Of a stretch of 64,000 nt of DNA, positions 22,833 through 34,278 are shown in pieces. This DNA is from Parietaria judaica (lineage: Eukaryota; Streptophyta; Magnoliopsida; Rosales; Urticaceae). Position numbers and translations under genes: made by a program. Position 1 is the stretch's first letter. Every line of letters starts with the position of its first letter. The stretch lies in assembly GCA_954871525.1 (NCBI GenBank), contig OX940862.1:43579732-43643731 (forward strand). The letters are read 5' to 3'. The notes beneath the pieces are model-generated. The model was not told the DNA's origin and searched no databases. It saw only the letters and a program-made list of their open reading frames with translations.

Positions 22833-23606
22833 TGTCACACCCCTTTAGTCCGATAAAGGGGCCCGGGCGCTGTGGCGCACGGGAGGGAGACTCACCAAGT
22901 CTCCCGAGCGCAAGGTACGAGGCCTAGCACAAGAAAAGTCTCGGTGGGCCAAGCAAAGTATTTGAGAAGCGGGAAAAATCCTACACGGGCGCCAAGGGAG
23001 AGTTAGAGAAAAGCCAAGTCCACGGGCCAAGCTAATGGGCTGCCAGGCCCATTCGTGAGAAGACGCGCCATCCGGGCAGCGAGTGCGCGCGGGCAGCAAG
23101 GGGCGCATCACCCATGTGGTCACGCAGCGCGCGTCACCTGCGCGAGTCAGCCAGCCTCACTCACGCGGTTTTGGTCAGCGTCACCCACACGTTTTGGGAA
23201 GCTTCCACGCGGATTGCACACGCCATCAAGTGAAGATTGCGCATGGCTTGAAGATAACGCGTCCAAGGAGGATTCTAGAAGATTGGATCACGCCCTAGAG
23301 TTGTAATTCGAGTAGGATTAGGTTTCTTAGCTAGCTTATAAATACTAAGCCATGTTGGCTATTTTATTCATTCAGACTTAGAGAGAAATTCGAGTACAGG
23401 CTTTAGGCTTTAGAGTTTCTTAGTCCTTTGCTTACGATTAATAATAAAGCTTTGGTTGGGGTGTGCCCCGTAAGATTATTGTGTCGTGAGTGTTTTAAGT
23501 TTGATTATCATTATTATCCGCATAAGGCTGGTCGGATCCTTGGGAGGATTCGGCGCCGCATAGGGAATTTAGTTTAAATACTTAGTCGAAAAATTACCCT
23601 GTGACA
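22833..23606 (+). repeat. 5' LTR of the chromovirus
   Basis: It starts TGTCACACCCC and ends CCCTGTGACA, so the ends are TGTCACA inverted repeats. A TATA-type TTATAAATAC lies at about 23337-23346. A GC-rich U3 precedes it. Confidence 0.93.
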
Positions 23607-23608
23607 AG

Positions 23609-23620
23609 TGGTATCAGAGC
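23609..23620 (+). promoter_or_regulatory. Primer-binding site (initiator tRNA-Met type)
   Basis: TGGTATCAGAGC, two bases after the 5' LTR, is the complement of the 3' end of plant initiator tRNA-Met. That tRNA primes minus-strand DNA synthesis in many plant LTR elements. Confidence 0.93.
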
Positions 23621-23643
23621 TTGAAGACTTCATCGTTGTCACG

Positions 23644-26600
23644 ATGGTGACGACGGTGGCCGCGCTAGATCAGCGAGTCAACACGATTCAAGAATTGGTG
23701 GGCGAACCAATTCCCGACGCACCATCTTTGGTGGACCAGCTCAAGACGCTTAAGGATCAAGTGGAGATTCTTACCGAGGAGAACAAGGAGTTAAGGCAGA
23801 TCATCAAGGCCGTTCAAGACGAAACCAGCGACCGCATGGATGACCTCTCCAAGGTTCTCTCTGATCGTTTTATTGACCTGGATTCCGATTTGAGGTTAAT
23901 TCGCAGGTTATTGGCAAACCCAACAAATGACGGCAACAAAGGAGGCAGCTCCAAAGTGAAGGTCCCCGACCCGAAGTACTTCAGCGGCACCCGCAACGCA
24001 AAGGAGCTGGAGAACTTCCTCTGGGACATGGAGCAGTACTTCAAAGCCGCCCACATCGACCCCGAGGACAAAGTAACCATCACCAGCATGTACCTCCAAG
24101 GCGATGCCAAGCTTTGGTGGCGCACACGCTTGGCTGATGATGCGACTAATCCGGACGGGAGGGAGATCACGACGTGGGAAGACCTCAAGACGGAGCTGAA
24201 GACGCAATTCCTACCGCTCAACGCAGCTTGTCTTGCAAGGGATGCCTTGAAGAAGCTGAGACAGACGGGATCCGTTCGGGAATACGTGAAGGAATTCAGC
24301 TCGCTAATGCTCGACATCAAGAACATGTCAGACGAAGACAAGCTTTTTAATTTTTTTTTCAGGTCTGCAGAATTGGGTTCAAACCGAACTGAGGCGACAG
24401 AATGTCCGAGATTTGCAAGGCGCTATCGCAGCGGCAGACGGGCTAGTCGACTTCAAATACGGACCACCTTCTAACCAGACCGATGGTCGGAAGGCTCGGG
24501 ATGAGAATCGGAAGGGGAAGCTAAAGAACCCCCGATGGGAAAAGCGACACGACGAGGGATCTTCGAGGCCGAAAGCACCTTCGAAGAATAACAAGACAGG
24601 ATTCGCCTGTTTCCTTTGTGAAGGCTCTCACGCTGCTCGGGAGTGTCCGAGGAGACAGAAGCTTACCGCTCTCATCGCCGAAGACCCAGCACCTGAAGGA
24701 AGCGAAGAAACACCTCCTCGGATGAACATGCTCCAATCGATCAACGCCATGACGTTTCAAACCCCTGCTCGACGAGGATTACTCTACTTCGACGTGACAC
24801 TGGCGGGGAAGTCAGTACGAGCAATGGCGGACACGGGAGCCACAGACAACTTCGTTTTGCAATCAGTAGCAGACAGACTCGGACTCTCCACGACGAAGAG
24901 TGCGACCCACATCAAGGCCGTGAACACGGGAGCCAAACCGGCTCAAGGGGCAACCAAAGCCCTCCTCAAGATGGGCAAGTGGCAAGGTGAGTGTCGATTC
25001 ATAGTCTTTCCCTTAGACGATTTTGAACTCATCTTGGGTCTCGAGTTTTATCTGCAAGCGAAAGCCGGAGTTATCCCCCACCTCGGTGGGATAATGTTCT
25101 ACGACGAGAAGTGCCCTCAATTCATCCAGGGGCAATACGACGGGGAAGTGAAAAAGAAGGAACCTTTGCTGCAATCGGCGGCACAGTTTAAGGCAGGTCT
25201 GAAGAAAGGCGAGGTCTCGATGTTAGCAACCTTGGTGGAAGTCTCAGAGATGGACAAGGATGAAGAGATCCCAGCCGACGTCTTGGATGTTCTCGAGGAT
25301 TTTCAGGATGTCATGCCCTCGGCCTTACCAAAGGTCCTTCCCCCGGAGAGAGGTATTGATCACAGGATTGAGCTCGAGCCCGGAGCGATGCCTCCCGCAC
25401 GAGCCCCCTACCGGATGTCGCCATTGGAGTTGGCGGAACTGAGGAAACAACTAGATGAGCTGCTCGAGGCAGGTTATCTACGGCCTTCAAAGGCACCCTA
25501 CGGAGCACCGGTGCTGTTGCAAAGGAAGCAAGACGGGAGTCTCCGAATGTGCATCGGTTACAGAGCGCTGAACAAGGTCACGGTGAAGAACAAGTACCCG
25601 GTCCCGAATGTGACAGACTTATTTGTCCGACTGTCAGGAGCCACCATCTTCACCAAACTCGACCTCCGGTCCGGATATTGGCAAGTCCGGATAGCAAAGG
25701 GCGATGAACCAAAGACGACATGCGTTACGAGGTACGGTTCTTACGAATTTCTGGTAATGCCGTTTGGACTGACTAATGCCACTGCTACGTTTTGTAATCT
25801 GATGAACGACGTGCTCTATGAGTTTCTCGATGAGTTCGTCGTCGTCTACCTAGACGACATCGTGATCTACAGCAGGACGCTGGACGAGCACTTAGGACAC
25901 CTGCGACGGGTTTTCTCACGCCTTCGTGAAAACAAGCTCTACGTCAAAAGGGAGAAGTGCGAATTTTGCCAAACAGAGATCATGTTTTTGGGGCACCGGT
26001 TCAGCGCGGGGCAGATTCGGATGGACGAACGGAAGATCACGGCAATTGTGGAATGGGAGGAACCGACGAACGTTCCGGAACTTCGGTCGTTTCTTGGATT
26101 GGCGAACTACTACCGCAAGTTTATGAAGGACTATTCAAAGCACGTTAGCGCTCTAACCGACCTACTGAAGAAGCTCAAAAAGTGGGAATGGACGGAGCAA
26201 TGCCAGAAAGCCTTCGAGTGGGTGAAAAAAGCGGTAACCTCAGAGCCCGTTCTCAAATTACCTTATTTTGACTTACCGTTCGAAGTCCATACAGATGCTT
26301 CAGATAGAGCTATCGGCGGGGTTTTAGTCCAGGAGAGACACCCTATCGCTTATGAGAGTCGGAAACTCAAGGATGCGGAGCAGCGTTACTCGGCACACGA
26401 GAAGGAGATGACGGCGTTGATCCACTGCCTCGAACTATGGCGACATTACCTGCTGGGCACAAAGTTCGTTGTCATGACGGACAATGTGGCCAACACCTAC
26501 TTCCAGACGCAGAGGAAGTTATCACCCAAACAAGCAAGGTGGCAGGAGTACCTCGCAGAGTTCGAGTTCGAGTGGATACACAAACCGGGCGTGGAGAACC

Positions 26601-28168
26601 GTGTAGCGGACGCCCTCAGCCGGAAGAACGTGCTTGAGTACGTTAATGCTCTAACCTCTATATATTCTGATTTTGAAAGCAGGGTAAAAGCTTTCGCGGA
26701 TAAGGATGCTACCTACACCGAGCTGAAAAAGCAAGTGGCAGAGGGGCTAGTCCGCAAGTACTTGATCGAGGGCGATCTTCTCTTTGCGCGGGGAGGAAGA
26801 CTATTCGTCCCAAAAGGCACATTACGGCACGAGTTATTGCGAGAGACGCACGATCCACAGTGGGCGGGACATCCAGGTGTGGCGAGGATGATGACATTAC
26901 TGTCCCGACACTACTACTGGCTGAAGATGGAAGTAGACGTCGATATGCACGTCAAGACTTGTCTAGTGTGCCAACTAGACAAAACGGAGAGAAAGAAGCA
27001 GGCTGGTCTTCTTCAACCACTACCGATACCCGAGGTACCATGGCATTCGGTCTCCATGGATTTCATTGTGGGTTTTCCAAAGATTAGCGGGAAGGGCTCG
27101 ATTCTCGTAGTGGTGGACAGATTTTCCAAGTACGGGGTATTTATAGCGGCCCCCAAAGTATGCACCGCGTTAGTGACAGCGGAGCTCTTTTTCAAACACA
27201 TCGTGAAAGTGTTTGTCTTACCGAAGGACATAGTTAGCGATCGCGATGCTCGATTTACCGGTAAGTTCTGGACCTATTTATTTACACTGTTAGGTTCCGA
27301 GTTGAAATTTTCCACAGCACACCACCCGCAAACAGATGGCCAGACTGAGCGAGTGAATGCCTTGCTGGAGGATTACTTGCGGCATTACGTTACCGCGAGT
27401 CAGAAGAATTGGCTCGAGCTACTCGATGTAGCCCAATTCTCCTACAACCTGCACAAGTCTTCAGCGACGCAGATGAGCCCAGCAGAGTTAGTGTTCGGAC
27501 GACAACCGTTGGTGCCACTTGACGTAGCCAAGAGCAAATCCCAGGGCATCAGCCCTCCGGCGTAACGCTATGCCCGAGAACAGCAAGAACTGCTTGAACA
27601 GGCCCGGGACAGCCTAGCTAAGGCCCAACGAAGAATGAAGAAGTATGCGGACGAGAACCGACGAGCTCTCGAGTTCAAAGTGGGTGACAGAGTGTTACTC
27701 AAATTGACTCCGCAGATTTGGAAGAAAGTGACGGATCGCCGTTACCACAAGGCCATGATTCAGAGATACGACGGACCGTTCGAAGTTTTGAGGAAAGTTG
27801 GGAATGTCTCCTATAGACTCGACTTACCTCCCCAGATGAACATCCACCCGAATTTTCACGTCAGCTTCTTGAAGCCGTTTCACGAGGATCCAAACCGACA
27901 ACAAGCTAAGCGCGGTCCTTCGACCGTGCGCGTGGAATTCGAGAAGAACGTGCACAGAATCCTAGATCGCCGATCAAAGGGAGAAAGCAAGCGGAATAGA
28001 AGAGTAGAATTATTAGTTCAATGGGAGGGCAGCGAAGAATCAGAGGCGACATGGGAGCGTGACATCAACCTTTGGCAGTTTGAAGACCAAGTGAGAGAGT
28101 ACCTCAACTCTAACCCGACGAGGGCGTCGGCTCAAACTGGCGGGGGAGAGTTTGTCACACCCCTTTAG
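23644..28168 (+). pseudogene. Chromovirus gag-pol polyprotein with two breaks
   Basis: The ATG at 23644 starts gag (MVTTVAALDQRVN), with an early coiled-coil and the capsid core (KELENFLWDMEQYF, LQGDAKLWWRTR). The reading frame shifts by one base at a run of nine T (24351-24359). In the following frame come a zinc knuckle ([14 protein letters not shown], about 24608-24650), aspartic protease ([10 protein letters not shown]), reverse transcriptase (YLDDIVIYS near 25847), RNase H ([19 protein letters not shown]), the integrase zinc domain and DDE core ([32 protein letters not shown]) and a C-terminal chromodomain (VELLVQWEGSEESEATWE). A TAA at 27563-27565 separates the integrase core from the chromodomain part. 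All catalytic motifs are intact. The T-run shift could be a mutation, a programmed frameshift or an assembly error. Confidence 0.92.
28139..28152 (+). promoter_or_regulatory. Polypurine tract
   Basis: GGCGGGGGAGAGTT directly precedes the 3' LTR. It is the plus-strand primer position of LTR retroelements, just downstream of the chromodomain coding sequence, which actually runs a few codons into the LTR. Confidence 0.8.
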
Positions 28169-28926
28169 TCCGATAAAGGGGCCCGGGCGCTGTGGCGCAT
28201 GGGAGGGAGACTCACCAAGTCTCCCGAGCGCAAGGTACGAGGCCTAGCGCAAGAAAAGTTTCGGTGGGCCGAGCAAAGTATTTGAGAAGCAGGAAAAATC
28301 CTACACGGGCGCCAAGGGAGCGTTAGAGAAAAGCCAAGTCCACGGGCCAAGCTAATGGGCTGCCAGGCCCATTCGCGAGAAGACGCGCCATCCGGGCAGC
28401 GAGTGCGCGCGGGCAGCAAGGGGCGCATCACCCATGCGGTCACGCAGCGCGCGTCACCCGCGCGAGGCAGCCAGCCTCACTCACGCGGTTTCGGTCAGCG
28501 TCACCCACACGTTTTGGGAAGCTTCCACGCGGATTGCACACGCTATCAAGTGAAGATTGCGCATGGCTTGAAGATAACGCGTCCAAGGAGGATTCTAGAA
28601 GATTGGATCACGCCCTAGAGTTGTTATTCGAGTAGGATTAGGTTTCTTAGCTAGCTTATAAATACTAAGCCATGTTGGCTATTTTATTCATTCAGACTTA
28701 GAGAGAAATTCGAGTATAGGCTTTAGGCTTTAGAGTTTCTTAGTCCTTTGCTTACGATTAATAATAAAGCTTTGGTTGGGGTGTGCCCCGTAAGATTATT
28801 GTGTTGTGAGTGTTTTAAGTTTGATTATCATTATTATCCGCATAAGGCTGGTCGGATCTTTGGGAGGATTCGGCGCCGCATAGGGAATTTAGTTTAAATA
28901 CTTAGTCGAAAAATTACCCTGTGACA
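28153..28926 (+). repeat. 3' LTR of the chromovirus
   Basis: 774 bp, the same length as the 5' LTR, with no indels seen. Of about 16 differences that I counted, 13 are transitions, in line with deamination of methylated cytosines. Confidence 0.93.
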
Positions 28927-28931
28927 CTATG

Positions 28932-29005
28932 TATATATATTAGGGATTTGTTACAACTAACTCACGCTCTTTGAGTGATTTTAATTCTCAGCATATAGTT
29001 AAGAG

Positions 29006-29055
<50 letters not shown>

Positions 29056-29436
29056 GCGGACCTAGGATTTTGAGTCAAAAGTGACGATACACAGATTGAA
29101 TTAAATTATGTATCGTAGTGTTTTTACAATGTAGCGAACAAATAGAATCTTTTATTAGTACTCTTACATTGAATAGAGATTTTATTATTACTTAGCAAGA
29201 AAAAGACTAATTTTTATTCATTTTAGCAATTTTTATATAATTATTAATAGCAGCTTACAATATTGGTCATTTATAAAATATATATATAGAGAGACGTCAC
29301 ACAATGTGGGTTGTATGTAGCGTTAATTTTCTAGTGTTTTTTTTTCATATATATATATATATTGTTATACAATGTGTAGTCTTTCATTTATGATATTTCA
29401 AAATTACATGTTTTTAAGTCAAAACAAAATATTTGG
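28932..29436. other. AT-rich DNA with a TA microsatellite and a hAT-like end
   Basis: A (TA)n tract runs over 29009-29053. Directly after it, GGGCGGACCTAGGATTTTGA resembles a hAT terminal repeat without a visible partner. Another (TA)n lies at 29346-29361. No gene is seen. Confidence 0.45.
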
Positions 29437-30589
29437 TTAGCGTTATTGCCGATAAATCTGTTGCCCTTATCGACGGGCTAATCGGTTATCGATAGATTTG
29501 TCGATGAAAAATTTATAAAATATATCGTTACCGTTATCAAAATTTAGCGATACTTATCAATGGATTAATCGGTTATCAATAGATTTATCACTGGAAAACC
29601 TATAAAATATTTTCGTACATATTTTTACGTTCAATTTTTCTATTGTGTTCAAAGCATGGTTTTAAATATCCCGACATGTCCTCGATATATCCACGACGTG
29701 CCCAAAAAATGAGAAGTGCGATATGATATTCGTAGAAAATCGATATATCCATTTATTCTCATTTATCCGTCGGCAAGCGTCGATATATCCGTAAAATAGA
29801 GAGTGCGAACCGATATCGATATCGGCATTTAAAGTCGTACTTCATATTTATGTTTGTACTCTATGACTTAATTATAATGCGTAGCTTATTTTATGTTATG
29901 TCAACATTATATTACGAGGTATGACTTTTATGTTATACGTTTGTGTTATATTATGATTTATGAGTGTTTTCTACGCTATAACTATGTGTGATATTTATTA
30001 AATTGGAAATTTAAAAACTATATAAAAATATGATTAAAATACTAAAAACATTTTCAGAAATATCCGTCGATATTTTGATCGGCATGCGATATATCCGCAA
30101 AATTATGCGATATTCTCGGCAAGCGATACTGAAAATCACTTATTCACTATTATATACAATCTTTGAAACTGAAAAGATATATATATTTTTTTGAAAATCT
30201 GGCTCAATTTCACAAAAATCCAACAATAAATACTTTTACCGCAATAATACTACACTTAAGAAATTAACATAAACACACACAAATCGGGAAGAAGAAAAAA
30301 ACAGTACTAATATCACCCAAAAAAACTTATATTCATCTATAAACAATTTTCAAAATCAACGAAAAATATTTCATAAGAACAATTTATCAAATTCATATAT
30401 ATATATATATATACATTTAATGAACATTTTTCATCATATATTTCAAAAAAAATATAGAAGAATGTTTTTCTGAAATATTCAAAGAATTGATTAATATATA
30501 ACAATAATACTAATAATCCCTCAAAATAAAAAATAAAAAAGGAAATACCTTTTGTTAATGTGTAAAAATAACTTTAATTTAGGGTTGGA
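29437..30589. mobile_element. Degenerate relative of the CAAGG-end family with a nested small element
   Basis: Positions 29440-29630 repeat the TTATCG/CGATAA-rich subterminal sequence of the CAAGG family (GGATTAATCGGTTATC with GGAAAACCTATAAAAT). At 29653-29851 a small unit starting CATGGTTTTAAATAT and ending in ATCGGCATTTAAAGT-type sequence interrupts it, with CGATATATCC repeats; similar CGATATATCC text reappears at 30060-30135. Positions 30180-30560 resemble the internal repeats of the family. The right part may continue at 32570-32755 beyond an LTR insertion. Edges are uncertain. Confidence 0.45.
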
Positions 30590-32416
30590 TCCAAGGTTCG
30601 GGTCCCGTGATAGACCCGCTGAACACGAGGATGATTGAATGCTGAGTCAACGCGGGTTTAGTAATGATCGTCAAAGCTGGAGGCGAATCCGTCGTCTTGG
30701 ATGAGTCTCCGGCCTGTCATCGGCGATCCTCGGTGAACTTCCCTCGTGGGGGCGAAGTCCATATCATGGCGAAGCTCCTCGCCAAACTTCCCTCGTGGTG
30801 GCGAAGTTCGTATAACGGAGGAGCTCCTTGTCTTGACGGAGCTCCCCGTCTGTACGGAGTCCTTGTCTTGGCAAAGCTCTTCGTCTGGACGTAGTCCTTG
30901 TATTGGCGATGTCCCTTTTCTAGATGAACTCTAGTCTTGATAAATCTCAGAGCTTATCTTGATGATTCTTCGTGGATTCCCTACTTGTCGAGCTCCTTCA
31001 GCGAGGGAAGACCTGCACAAAAGGGTAGATTGGGCCCGTGCCCAGTCTCTTATTGTTGGGCGAGGCTGCCTACGTATCTCAATTTATAAGAATCAGGTCC
31101 CACGTAGTTTATGGTTAATGATAAACGACATGTGAGTGACGATGTGGTTTGAGTTGTCGGAAGTGTTGATGTTGGAGGGGCGGGGATGACCCTTGGCCAT
31201 GTGGCTGCGTATTACCAGCGTGAAGTGTTCTTCGTCGACCCTGTTAGTGTAGGCGAGCTAATTATGGCGAGGGCCTTATCCCAACGAGGGATGCTCCTTC
31301 TTTGTCAACCTTGTCAAGGTAGGCGAGGGAGCCTTAACCTGACGAGGGATGCTCCTTGTCGAGGCAGGCGAGAGCGCGTTGAACTGAAAAGGGAAGCTTC
31401 TTGTCAACCTTGTCGAGGCAGGCGAGGGCGCCTTGAACTGACAAGGGAGACTCCTTGACGACTCGACGAACATTTTCTCTTGTCGAGAGTGAGACTCTAC
31501 TCTAGATCTTTTCTTAGACGAGCCTCTGCCAGCAAGCTCTCAATACTTGCTAAGGGGACAGAGGGTGACTTATTAGAGAGAGAGAAATAAAGAGAGATGC
31601 TGTCAGTGAGTATGGAAATGAGGATAGGAAGGCTCCTATTTATAGAAAACTAATTTCGTGAAATTGCACCTCCAGAGGCCTTCAAATTTCTCTCCTGCCA
31701 CAGGGGTTGCCGCATCCCCTAGACTTGTCGAGGGGCTCATCGGTTCTTCTTGATTTGTATTCGATGTCTTCTAGTTATCTGCGAGTTTGTATCTTGAGAC
31801 CGGGGGAATTTGGAGGATTTTCCGGGGATCTTCGTGATCTCGGATCTCCTCATTGTGTGGAATAATTATAAGTTATGCCCTCGTCAAGCTATGACGATGG
31901 TGCTTGTAAGACCAAGGTCTTCATCAGGCTTGTCACCTTGTCCGCCTCGTCGGCCATGTCGCCTCGTTGGCCTTGTCGGCCATGTCGCCTCGTCAACCAT
32001 GTCGCCTCGTCAGCCATGTCGCATCGTCGGCCTCGTCGGCCATGTCGCCTCGTCAGCCTCGTTGGCCTTGTCACATTATCGGCCATGTCGCCTTGTCGGC
32101 CTCGTCGGCCTTGTTGTCCACGTCGCATCGTCGGCCACGTCGCCTCGTCGGCCATGTCGTCTCGTCAGCCTCGTCGGCCATGTCGCCTCATCGGCCTTAT
32201 CGACCATGTCGCCTTGTCGGCGTCGTCGGGCCGTGGTAAGGTACCTCGTCAGGCCATGGTACCTTGTTGGGCAAGTTACCTCGTCAGGCGGGGATGCCTT
32301 TCAAGGACTCTTTTTCTTTGTCTTTTTGACTCTGGGCCTCGCCAATGTCTTGGTTCATCGGCCACTGGTCTTTGAATTTGGTGGTGGGCTTTGATTTTTG
32401 TCAAAAGGGGTCTAAG
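30590..32416 (-). mobile_element. Gypsy-type LTR, inverted relative to the LTR at 40339-41791
   Basis: Read on the minus strand it is homologous to 40339-41791: an attggcgaggccc-type start region, a U3 minisatellite built on GACGAGGCGACATGGC (31925-32240), a TATA-type CTATAAATAGG near 31640, then an R/U5 with a conserved block (GATACGTAGGCAGCCTCGCC on the minus strand, about 31065-31085). No gag-pol is attached, so it is a solo or orphan LTR; I could not define clean ends or a target duplication. The long frames over the minisatellite are artefacts of the repeat. Confidence 0.65.
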
Positions 32417-32847
32417 TTTTATATGTTACTAAAAATACATTTAACACCTTTAAATTGCGATTTTAGCTCTTTTGAATTTTGATACCTTTGCCGTTGTTTG
32501 GGAAGATTGTTAGAGACTGATTAACCTCTCTTTGGATGATCAACTTTGCTTCCCAATTTTTTCCAAGAAAAAAAATGATAGAAAAATGAATATATTTTTG
32601 ATCGATTAATCGTGAAAAACTATAAAATGACAACAATTACTAGAGATAAGTTATCGAGAATTAACAACCATAACCTCGATTATCGATCGATAATCGACTT
32701 ACTATCATGATAACTTGATCAATGGTCAAACTACATGTCATTCAGAACCATAATCGAAAAATTTTAACGCTCTCGATATTTGGAAGATGAACAAAAAAAT
32801 CTAATTATTTCCTGATTCCTGAATGCATCATTATTGTTATCTCTCAA
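32417..32847. other. AT-rich DNA with a TTATCG-rich piece
   Basis: Positions 32575-32755 are rich in CGATAATCG-type motifs and resemble the end of a CAAGG-family element, perhaps the right part of the copy broken by the LTR at 30590-32416. No gene is seen. Confidence 0.4.
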
Positions 32848-33090
32848 ACGCCCATATAGCAACAACATATTCGTCGTCGTAAAAAATGTCGCTACTAGAC
32901 AAACATATAACAACAAGATATTCGTCGTTGCAATAAATATCGCTGATAACATATAATAATGACATTTCTTCATTGCAATAAATGTCGCTTCTATACAAAT
33001 ATATAACAATGACATTTCGTCGTTGGAATAAATGTGTCTTATACAAATATACAGCAACGACATTTGTGTTGTCCCAATAAAAGTCGTTGG
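32848..33090. repeat. Imperfect tandem repeat of about 48-50 bp
   Basis: About five units share the phrase ATATAACAACGACATTTCGTCGTTGCAATAAATGTCGCT in degenerate form (written here as a 39-base consensus only by description: AACAACGACATTT, CGTCGTTG, AATAAATGTCGCT). The AACGAC...GTCGTT core can pair within each unit. The periodic minus-strand frames (MSLLYICI-type repeats) are by-products. It could be the subterminal array of a lost transposon. Confidence 0.6.
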
Positions 33091-33507
33091 TACACATGAC
33101 TTTTCTTGAAGGACGACCCATCAAGGTTAGGACTGTGAGCACCTTGAAAACGTTGTGAAGGCCTGCTCGTCTATGGGTTGAGCCTCGCCCTCATCGCGCA
33201 CGGAAAATATTTACCCGACAAATACTGTATTATTGTTATTTATTAAGCCTGTTATTAAAGAGCCAACTAATGCATGAGTTGATAGAAACTCACATAAAAA
33301 TCATCTCCAAAAAAGTGGCCTAAAATGGGAAAGAAATTAACGAGCTTTATATGTCTAATTAGATTGGCAATGAATATTAGTAGATAATTATCACGATCAC
33401 ACACAACACACATCTATGCCCAACACGTTTCTTTTCATGTTGAACATCCTCTCATCAAAACCCTTTTTCACTTTCATCTATATATATACATGCATATATT
33501 TATGTAT
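33091..33507. other. Intergenic spacer
   Basis: AT-rich DNA without a recognisable gene, lying upstream of the MITE in the SWEET promoter region. Confidence 0.4.
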
Positions 33508-33515
33508 GTGTAGCA

Positions 33516-34110
33516 TAGGGGTGAGCATTTTAGACCCAACCCGATGGCCCAACCCAATCCGTTCGAGACCCGACTCCAATCTAACCCGCCCAATCTAACC
33601 CGCTCAAAATTGGGTCGGATCGGGCCGGACCCGACTGTTATTCGGGTCGGGGTCGGGTCCAAAACCTTGGATCGGGTCGGGGTCTCCGACCCGACCAATA
33701 TAATAAATATATATTTCATATTAATTTTTATTCAAGTAGTGTAATCTTTAGTCTTTTAAAAAATTTCATTCTCAATTTTATTTATAATTAAAGACCATTC
33801 AATCTCTCATTTTCATGTTTTACATTGTTTAGTGTATGTTTGTTTGATTAAATTTGTTTGGGGTATTTTTACTTGGATTTTGAGTTACATTGATGTATTT
33901 TTTTCATATTATTTTTTGTTATATAAGATTAAATTTTAATTAATCGGGCCATGGCGACCCAAACCAACCCAACCCGATTTTTATCGGGTCGGTTTGGTTT
34001 GGGCATTAAAAAATTTTGGGTCGGATCGGGCTTTTTTTTAGGAACCCGAAGTGATCGGGTTGGGTCCATAAAAAGCATCGGGGCAGCCCAACCCAACCCA
34101 TGCTCACCCA
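33516..34110. mobile_element. hAT-type MITE in the SWEET promoter
   Basis: A 595-bp unit starts TAGGGGTGAGCA and ends TGCTCACCCA, with subterminal regions full of inverted GGGTCGGGTC/AACCCGACCC motifs at both ends and an AT-rich middle. The flanking 8-mers GTGTAGCA (33508-33515) and CTGTAGCA (34111-34118) match at 7 of 8 bases, fitting a hAT target duplication with one mutation. No coding capacity. Its right end is about 170 bp upstream of the SWEET start codon, so it overlaps the likely promoter. Confidence 0.75.
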
Positions 34111-34278
34111 CTGTAGCACACTATAACCCCTTTTGTCTTCACATCTCTCTCACAACCCTCTCTCTCTCCTCTTGTTCGTATCATCATATATATCTTAGAA
34201 AGAGAAAGAGGTTGATCATATAAAAATACCAAGAAACATATATATATATATGTACATATATATATATATATTTATATA

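Larger units (their letters stand above)
22833..28926 (+). mobile_element. Ty3/gypsy chromovirus, nearly intact
   Basis: A complete 6,094-bp element: two 774-bp LTRs, a tRNA-iMet primer site, one gag-pol reading frame with an integrase chromodomain, a polypurine tract, and a perfect 5-bp target duplication CTATG (22828-22832 and 28927-28931). By hand I count about 16 differences between the LTRs, roughly 2 percent, mostly C/T or G/A changes, so the insertion is recent relative to everything else here. Two coding breaks are visible (see the gag-pol entry). Confidence 0.95.

Noticed and set aside
22845..23306. Open frames within the chromovirus LTR as extra genes
   Set aside because: They recur identically in the 3' LTR (28165-28618) and are GC-rich LTR by-products.
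31810..32394. Plus-strand frames of 194 and 166 codons with repetitive Pro/Arg/Ser/Leu content
   Set aside because: They are produced by the LTR minisatellite being open in several frames at once.
33474..33744. Overlapping frames with GSGPIRP-type repeats near 33.5-33.7 kb
   Set aside because: They come from the inverted GGGTCGGGTC motifs of the MITE upstream of SWEET.
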